Source: Caulochytrium protostelioides (Eukaryota; Chytridiomycota; Caulochytriomycetes; Caulochytriales; Caulochytriaceae). Taken from it: a stretch of DNA of 64,000 bases. Shown piece after piece: positions 52,501-61,500 of this stretch (its first letter is position 1; each line of letters begins with the position of its first letter). The stretch lies in the NCBI GenBank assembly GCA_003615045.1, contig ML014135.1, positions 1 to 64,000 on the forward strand, in the 5' to 3' direction. Made by a program: the position numbers and the translations under genes. Under the pieces are notes generated by a model. The model was given only the letters and a program-made list of their open reading frames with translations. It did not search any database and was not told the DNA's origin.

Positions 52501-55500
52501 TCGCCCTGAAGCTTGATCAGATCGGTACGCTTCTTGTCGGTGTCCGGGCGCTCGGACTTCAGGACCTGGTGCAAACACTGGCTCTGCAGACTGCTGCTTG
52601 ACACGGTGAAGTTGACAAACGTCGTGCGGCTGCAGATGTCCGGCGGGAAACTCATGTCGGCGTCGCGGGTGATCATGAATAGCTTGAACTTGGGCGAGAA
52701 ATCGATGTCCTGGTTGCCCACGCGGATGAGCACCCGGCCGCCGGTGCGGTAAAGCTCCTTGTTGAGCACCGCGTTGAGAATGGGATCGAGATGCTCGGCA
52801 TCCTGCACCAGCAGCGGCGTCCCGAATCGCAGCGCCGACTCGAGAACCTTGACGAACGCATCGTTGAGGAAGCTTGTAACCGTCATCTCGGGATACAGGT
52901 TTTTCAGGAAATCCAGGGCCTGGCCCGCTGGGTCGATGATGAGCGGGTACCGGTTGTGGTGATGCAGCATCATGGCGTTCTCGAGGCATATCGCGTCCGA
53001 AGGCAAGCCGCGCTGCTGCCACACCATCTGCTCGTCCGCACTCGTCAGGTACTCGGCGATCGCGAGATCGGGCTTGAACGCAATCTCGGCGGCCCGCAGA
53101 TGGGCCTTCCACGTGTCAACGAGCTGCTGGCGGTGGAACTGCCCGAACCACCCGCTGTAGGCAAGGAACGCGGCTGACAGCAGCGCGTCGCCCGGAATCG
53201 TGGCCATCTGGGCGCCGAACGAGCTGCTCGCTTCCTGCCATCGGAGGTTCTCGGAGCTCAGATTCTCGATAAGGGCGAGGCTGCGCTCAACGCGGCGTTT
53301 GACGAGATCCATCTCGCTACGCAAGGTCTGCGTCGCGCTGATGAGCACCGCATACTCGTCCTTGTACTGGCCGATGCGCGTCTCCAGTTCGGTGATCTTA
53401 CTCTCGACCGCCTTGGCCTGTGCTTTAGTCTGCTCGGCACTGACCTCGAGGTCCTTCACCTCCTGACGCAAAGGCCCGATGCGCTCGAGGATCTCAGCAT
53501 AGTGGACCTGCGCAATGACCCACTGCGCCAGCGGGCCGCAGGCCTTGGAGGCGTGGTTGATCGTCTCGAAGTTGTAGTTCGGGTTGCTCAAATAGTTGGC
53601 CCGCACATCCTGCCGCGACTTGGGTGACATCTTGTCGGTGTCATAGTGGACGATCGACGCGATGAAGTCGTCACGGCGCAGCACGGCTTGGACGCTTTTC
53701 CACCCGTCGATGCGGTGGCCCAGTAGTGTGCAAACCGACTCCATCGCCATCTTGACGGCCTCCGGCGGGTTGCCCATCGCGCGAACCTCAGTCAGGTGCT
53801 GCTTGCGGATACTGCTCACGCTCTGTTGGGCCTCCACCACTGCGGGCTCGGCCTCGGCCAAGTCCTGCATGACGATCTGCCGGCGCTCCTCGATGCGGGC
53901 GTTCTGCGCCGTGAGCGCTTCCTGGAACGCCAGGCTCTTAGCGCGCTGTTGCTCGGTCTCCTGTTGGCCGGCGACCATGACCTGCAGCTTTTCGTTGGCC
54001 TGCGCCGTTTTGGCCTCTAGCTCGCCCTTCTTGACCGCGAGGCTCTTGCGAAGCGCTTCGACAGTGTCTACCGTCTCGCGCAGCTTGTCGAGGCCCACGT
54101 TGAGATGGCGCTGCTGGTCCTCGAGACTGTCGCGCTTCTCGCCAAAGATACGGCGGTACTGATTGATGAAGTCCAGGTAGTGCCGCGGGGTAACGTGGTA
54201 TGTGATGCCCGTGCGCTTGCTCGCACGTTCGATCGTCGCGAACAGCGACTGGTGGACAAACACAAATGCGTTGATTATGGCGTCGCGGTGCGACGGTGGC
54301 GTCGCCAGGCCTGGGTACGCGACGGGGAAGGGCGCGGGCGCGCGGTAGGTACCGGCGTCCAGATCGAGCGGCATTGTGAAGGTCTGCGCCACCTGGTAGA
54401 GCGCCTGGTCCGACCACTCGCCGAACCAGTCGAGCACGCAGCGGTTGAAAAGGGCGGGCGAAGTGGTCGCGCGGGCGCTGAGGCCGCCCTCGGGCGGGTT
54501 CATGGTGAACACCACGTGGAGGTTGCGCATGACCTGGTGCGTGAACCAGCGGTAGAGCTCGTCGTTCGAGTCGGCCACATGGCCCTCGCGCCCGCTCGTC
54601 TCGCGGCACGCGTGCATCAGCGCGTTGTAGTCGTCGCCCTCGAACAGCCCCGGGATCTCACCGTTGGCCAGCAGGGTGTTCATGCGCTCGACGAAACCTG
54701 ATTCGAGCAAGTTACTCTCGTCGAGGATAAAGCAGATCTTTTCGCCCTTGCAGCCCGCGCGGCGCAGCACGGTCCGGAGATCATCGTCAAAGTCCGCGCC
54801 TGTGTAGCCCTTGTGGGCCTGGATTTGAAACACGGACATGCCGTGCATCCACGCGACAAACCGCGACAACGTCGTCTTGCCGCAGCCGCTCACACCGATC
54901 AGCAAAAGATGGCCCTGCGATTGGCGGAACACGCGATCGATGCGCAGCACGTGGTCAAGGACGTCGTCAAAGAGCACGAGCGGCACGTCGAGCTCCTCCT
55001 CGTGGAAGACCTTGAGGCGTGCGTCCAGGAAGTCGCGGAGCGACTCGCTGCTGACCGAGACGTACTGCTTGCTGAGCCAGTTCGAGAAGTGGATCGGGCG
55101 CTGCAGCGCCACGCCGAGGTCGACACCTGCGAAGTGGCGTGCGGCGGCCGTGTCGATCAACTCGTCCGTCAGCCGGCGCTCCTGCGACGTCACGAGGCGG
55201 TCCGAGAAAAGGCGCAGGCCTTCGTGGGCCCAGATGCGGATCAGGTCGGCCAAGTCGACGTCCGGGCACGACGCGAGCGCCTCGTAGATGCCACGAGCCC
55301 ACCGCGTGAGCTCCCGCGGCGAGTATACATAGTGCGCTTGCATCGCGGCTGTGAAGTGCTGCTGCGACGCGAGATAGACATCGGTCATCGCGGCTTCGAG
55401 CGCGTCCGCCATCCCGCGGAGCGAAGGCGTCAGCTTGAGGATCGCACGGCAGAACGTGCCGTAGATCTGGTGCAACGCGGGAGCGCTCGGGTAGTCTACG

Positions 55501-58500
55501 AGCAGCACCGGCGCATGGCGCAGGAATCGCAGCGACAAAGGGTGTCGGCCCGCGTCGGTTGGCGGATTGCACGCGCCCACGAGCTGGATATGCATCAGCG
55601 TGACCCATTGCTTCGTCGCGGTGTCCCAAAATCCGTTCTGCTCGACCAGCTGGCGCATAAACGAGATGATGCGCTGCGTGCCGTACGCGTCCGGCGCGGG
55701 CAGGTTGATCTCGTCACAGAACACGATCAGCCATTTCGACGCCTGGCGCGGCGCCATCAGCAGGCCGTTCGGCGTCTTGCGGACTTCGCAGTAGTGGTCC
55801 AGCGTTTTCAGCAGCAGCTCCGGGGTCGTTGCGCTGCTAAAGTTGAGACCCACCACGTCGACGTCAGGCAGCTTGCGCAGTGCGGCAAAGAGGGTCATTG
55901 TTTTGCCGGACCCGGGCGGGCCGCACAGAATGAGCGGCTTGCGCTCTCGGAGCCAATCGTGCAGGATCGCTTCGTGGCGCACCGTATCGACCGTGGGCAC
56001 CACGACGTCGGTCGCGACTACGTGCTGTAGCTCGATGTCGACGGAGGGCACACGATCGGCGATACGGGTCCACTCGGCCGTCTCGAGCTCGACGTCGTAG
56101 TCCAGCAGCGTCGGCAGGTCGTCGCCATGCCGAGTCTCGTTGGACTCGATCAACGAGGCCTCGAACGGCATCGCGACCATGTCCACGGAGGCAATAATCT
56201 TGCTGAGCTTAATTCGGGACGCTTGTGGCGCATCGCCGACGAAGGCCCAGACCATACTGAGCGCGAGCTTCTTGAGCACGTACTGCTCCGCCACGTGCAG
56301 CGGCAGCGAAAAATCGAGGTGCTTCATGTTGTACTCGGCCACGTGGCGCATGGCGCTCGTCACCATGGCGAATAACGTGTTCAGCCCGCGGGTCAAACTG
56401 AATGTCATGATGTGGTCCATGGATGCCGCGATCTCCAAGCAGCGCGCCACAACGCCGTCAGGCGCAAAGAACGGCCGCAGACACGCGGCAAAGCGCTGCT
56501 GCAGCTTGGCCTGGTCATACCGGTTGTCGTTCGCATGCGAAATCCCGGCCTCCGAGTCCACATCCACGTCCATCGCCTTTGCGTGGCGAGGGTCGTCGTC
56601 CATGCCGGCGCCGCCATGGGCGCCGTGGCTGTGGCCGACGCTGGCCATCTCCCCGGACGTCTGGGGCAGCTGCTCGATCTCGTCGAGCCACCTCTGCGTC
56701 CACATCCCGTAGGTGACGACGTCGTCGCTGAACCAAATCATTCCGCAGCGGGAGACCGTTGCCAGTGTGGCCTGCTTCAAGTCGTCGACCTCGAACACGA
56801 TGCGGACATTCGATGGCAGCGCGAGCCGCTCGCCGTTCGGCAGCGTCAGCAGGCGGTTGTCGTCGAGCACCGAGTTGAGGTTCTCGACCCACTGGGGGTC
56901 GACGTCGCCGTCGAACACGATCCAGTGCCGCTTCGCCGCTTCGCCGCGCACGTTGTCCAGGATGCGGCGCAGGATCGCCGTGAAGAGCCCGTCCGTCCAC
57001 TCCCACGTCGTCGGCTCGAGCGAGCCGTACAGCTGGTCTTTGGTCATTGCCTTGGCGTCGATCACGTAGTGGCAGCTCTCAATGCCCGTCGTCGCTTCGA
57101 GCGCCGCGAGCAGCGTAGTCCACACTGTGGACTTGCCCTTGCCGGACGGGCCGACGAGCATCAGGCCGTGATGGATAGTCTGAATCTGGTACAGCTGCAC
57201 AATTTTCTGCATCCACGTGGCATGCGGCTGGAGCCGCTTCGACTGGCAGACAGCGCGCACGGCGTCCAGCAAAGCGGTCGCGTCGGCCGGCGCATATGCG
57301 ACACCCGGGAACACATCCTGCAGCAGCGTCTGGAGCATGGGCACATCGCCCGCCACGAGTTTCGGCAGCACCGTCTCCTGGATACTCTGAATCAGAATCT
57401 GCTGTTCTTCGACCGATAAATCCACAGCTGGACCAGGGTCGCCAGGTGATCCCGGGGCCGACGACGACGCCGGTAGCGACTGGAGACGTTGACGCTTGAG
57501 GTTGCCCGCCGTCAGGAGGACGCTCTTGAGCGAGCGCAGGCCAAAGTCGTAGTGGGCCTGGTCCGACAGCTGCTCCTCGCACAAGGTAAAGAAGGGGACC
57601 ACCTTCGACGCGAGCGTCTCGGCTGTCTGGAAGCCCTGCGAGTATAGCATGACCTGGGCGATAAGGGGCTTGTCGGGTGAGGTCATGGCCACGCTGCGGA
57701 AGAGCTTCTTCAAGTTGTCCGGCAGGTTTGAGCGACCCGCATACCCCGGGTTCATGGTGATAAAGATGCCCGTGTTGGGATGCACATGGACGCTCTGGTT
57801 CGTGAGCGCGACGGGGGTTTCCTCGCGCAGACTGGTCTGGATCATTTGAATCTGCTGACTCACAGCCGAGAGAATGCGTTCCTCAAGACGATTGAACTCG
57901 TCGAAGCAGCCCCAGGCGCCGACCTGGCACAAGCCGTTGAAGATGCGACTCATGGCCTGGAAGTCGAAGCTCTCGTCGCAGCAGAACACGAGCGTGAACC
58001 GGCCCAGGGCGTGGCCGAGGGCCTTGACGCTCTCGGTCTTGCCGGTGCCCGCCGGGCCGAAGGGGCTGCCGCCCATGCGTTGGTCCAGCGCCTGCATCAT
58101 CGCCACGTACGATCGGTCGGTCAGTGGCGTCTGCACGAGGCGGTCGGCGATCCCGTGATACTCAAAGCCATAATAGACACTGACGTTGGCCATCTGGACT
58201 TCGAGCTGCTGTAACGGATCGGATGCGCCGTCGTCCAGATAGAAACGCATGTGGTACTGCCACGCGAAGTCTTTGGGTGACGTCGCCTTCAGCGAGCGCA
58301 GCACGTCACGCTGGTGCACAACCTCTGTGATGAGGTGCTCGCAGGTGGCCCGCGCGAGTAGGGGCAGGTCTCCGAGCACGTGGCGCGCGAGGACGTGGAG
58401 CATCGTCTCAACAAACACGATCGGCGGCTGGAGGTCGGCAGGCGTGCGGCGCAGCGCGAGCTCCGTGATCTCCGTCCACACGACCTGCGACGCGAGGAGC

Positions 58501-61500
58501 ACGATCTGCGCCGGGAACGGCGCCATCCACGCAAAGAAGGCCGCGCCATCAGCGTCGCCGATCCCGTTTGTGGCAGTATACAGCGCGCGCAGCTGCTGGA
58601 CGGCTTGGCCCAGTAAGGCCGCGAGCGCAGCTTGGGCGGCGCGCTCGACGGCACTGAGCCACTCGTTGATGCGGCCGGCCATCGCGACGGGCTTAGTAAA
58701 GAGCACGCGTTCGCCATCCTTGGAGGCCATCCCCACGATCTCGGTCGGGCGATCGGGCGCGAGCAGGAGCTCGTGGATGCCCGCAAACATCTTGCGGAAG
58801 TGCTTCTGCATGCGGCTCATGTCCTTGCTGTTGCCAAGTACCTCCAGCAGGTCCTCGTCGCCGACAAAGTAGAAGCGCGGGAAATGCGACCGCTCGCGCT
58901 CGATGTAGTCACCAAGGGCGCGCTGGATCTTGGTCAGCCCGTCCAGGATTTTCTCGAGGTTCTTTTGAATGCCGGGCAGGGCGATCACGGTCAGGATCTG
59001 GGGAGACCGGTCGACTTTCTTCATCATCGCGAGGAACTCGGTGTTCAGGTTAGCAAATCGCGTGCTCTCCACCGCGAGGAGCTGCTTGATGTCGGCGTTG
59101 CCCGAAAAGATGCCTTGGAGATAGACCCACCGCCGCTGCACATCGACCCAGAGGTCAAAGAGGGTATGGATACGGGTGATTTTTTCCTCCCACGCCTCGG
59201 CCTCGTCTTGGAACGCGCGGTAGTGCGCGCTATGCTTCATGGCTTGCAGCGCGTTCAAGTGGTCCGCGCATTTAGCAAAGATGTCGTCGAAGCAGCGGAT
59301 CAAATGGCACCGGTTCTGGAACGGCGTAAGGTCCAGCTTGAACGTAGACCAGTATGTCTTGAGCTGCTGCAGATAGCTCTCGAGCGCCATCTCGCCCTGT
59401 GCGAACGATAGCGCTTCCATTACGACGTTCTCGTGGGCCCGGAAGTCGAGTTCATACAGTTGGCCAAGCGTCAGGGTCGGCAGCTTTAGGTCCTCGCGAC
59501 CCAACGTGCGGAAGAGCTGTTGCCAGTGGCGCTCGCGCATCGCATCGGCTTTGAGGTTGATGAGCATCGGGTTGCATCGCATGAGTTGGGTCACGTGGTC
59601 ATACAGCACCTCGAAGGCCGCGTTCTGCCGCAGTCGCGCAGGCAGGTCTTTCGCTTCTTTGAGAAGCGTCTCGAGACGAGCCCGCACTACACGGGGATCC
59701 AGGTCGACCCAGCGCTCGCGCTTCAGCGCACGGATCCCGGCCCAGATCTGGTTCTGCGCGTCCCAGATCTGGACGAGGTCCGCGAGCTCTTCGCCGACCG
59801 ACGTCAGAGCGTCGCTGCGCTTGAACGCATCCATGTCGAGCGCGACGCAGGCCGCGTCGATGTCGCTGGCCTGCTGCACCAGCGCCACCATGCGCCGGTC
59901 AAACGCCGCGAGGATTTCCGCGGCTTTCTCGGGATCGGCCCGCTCGTCCGTCGGCCGCTGCGCTTCCCAGTCGCGCTCCAGCTCGGCGATATGCTCCGCG
60001 AGGGCCGTGTTGTCGGACTGCAGCCGAGACTGCAGCGATGCGAGCATGTCGGCGATCGACTGCTGGCGGCGACCCAAGATCTCGAGAAAGCTGCCCCACT
60101 CGCCCTCGACCTGATCCACGTGAATCCAGTCGGCGGGGAAATGGTATCGCTGCCGCTCGAGCACGCGCTGGCTCGATTTGTACAACGCCACGCGCTCTTC
60201 CCGCGTGTCAAGCTGCGCCTCGAGGGTGCGAACAAACGCTACCAAGGCCGCAGCCTGCAGCGTGGTCTGGGAGGCCAGGTTCTGCGACTCGAGATGATCG
60301 CGGTCCGCGCGGAGCTGCGTATAGAATGCGCGCATATCGTCGCACAGCCGGTGGCCAAACGCGACCGTGAGATCGTTCTGCCACTGGTCATACTTGGCAT
60401 TAACCTTGCTTTGCACTTGCTCATAGTCAACCACGACGTGGCCAAACGACTTGGCTGTGTCCGAGGTATCGAACGTCAGACGCGCGAGCTTCAGCTCGAG
60501 GATCAGCGTCTGCCATCGCTTCAAGTCGTTGCCCAACTGGTCAAACACTGCTGAGGTCTCCAGGTCCCACAGGTTCTGATAGGCGAGCCAGATATCTGCG
60601 TACTCGGCAATCTTGCCGACGCGTTGGTGGATGGTCTCGTAAGCCTGGATTAGCACGTCGCGCGGCAAGCAACCCACCAGGTTGACATAAGTCTTGGCTG
60701 ACGGCAGCGCCTGGGCCTGGGCCATCGCGTCGCCGTCCGTTGTGATGTCGGTGGCCATTTCATACCGGCTGCTCTGGATGCGGCGGATCTGGCACAACAC
60801 GTTCAACCACGATTGGAACTGCGCATACGCGTCATGGATCACATGCTCGACGGGTGGATCCAGAAAGATGACTTGGTTGCGCATTTGCACCTCGAGCACC
60901 AGCAGGTGCAGCTCGGGCTTGGCAATCGCATCGGGCGCGACCGCCGTCGTGCTGTCGGTTGGCTTCACATTCGTATCGCTGGCCGACTGATGGCCGTGGC
61001 GAGCGAGGCGATGGATCGCGCTCCCGCCACCAGAGTTGCTACTCGCAGCACCACTAATGCCTGGCGCATGCTGGTTGTTGCTGAGTTTCAGCAGAAGTCG
61101 TGAGGCTTTGCGGCCGAGCGACATGGTGTTGCGGCGGTTGGGCATCATGCGCTGCTGCTGCTGCAGCGTTTCGCGCAGAATGGCGTCAGCGGAGGCTTCT
61201 TCCTCGTTGAACGCGCGCATCCAGCCTACGATGGCACCATGCAAGCGCGCCACGAGGATGGTCTGGATTTGTTCGTCCACGTTCTGGGTCCAGACATCGA
61301 GGTTCTGATAGTTCTCTAGGTTGAGCTCATCGACGCGCTTCTGAATTTCATCGAGGATCGTCTGGAACGCCGCCGTTTCGTAGGGGCACTGCGCTAGCTG
61401 TGTCATGTGCTCTGCAACGTCGCGCTTGACTCGGAGCACGTGGTCGAGATGGGTCTGAAGCACAGAGACGGCGGACGCGAGCTCACGGACGAGGTTGACG

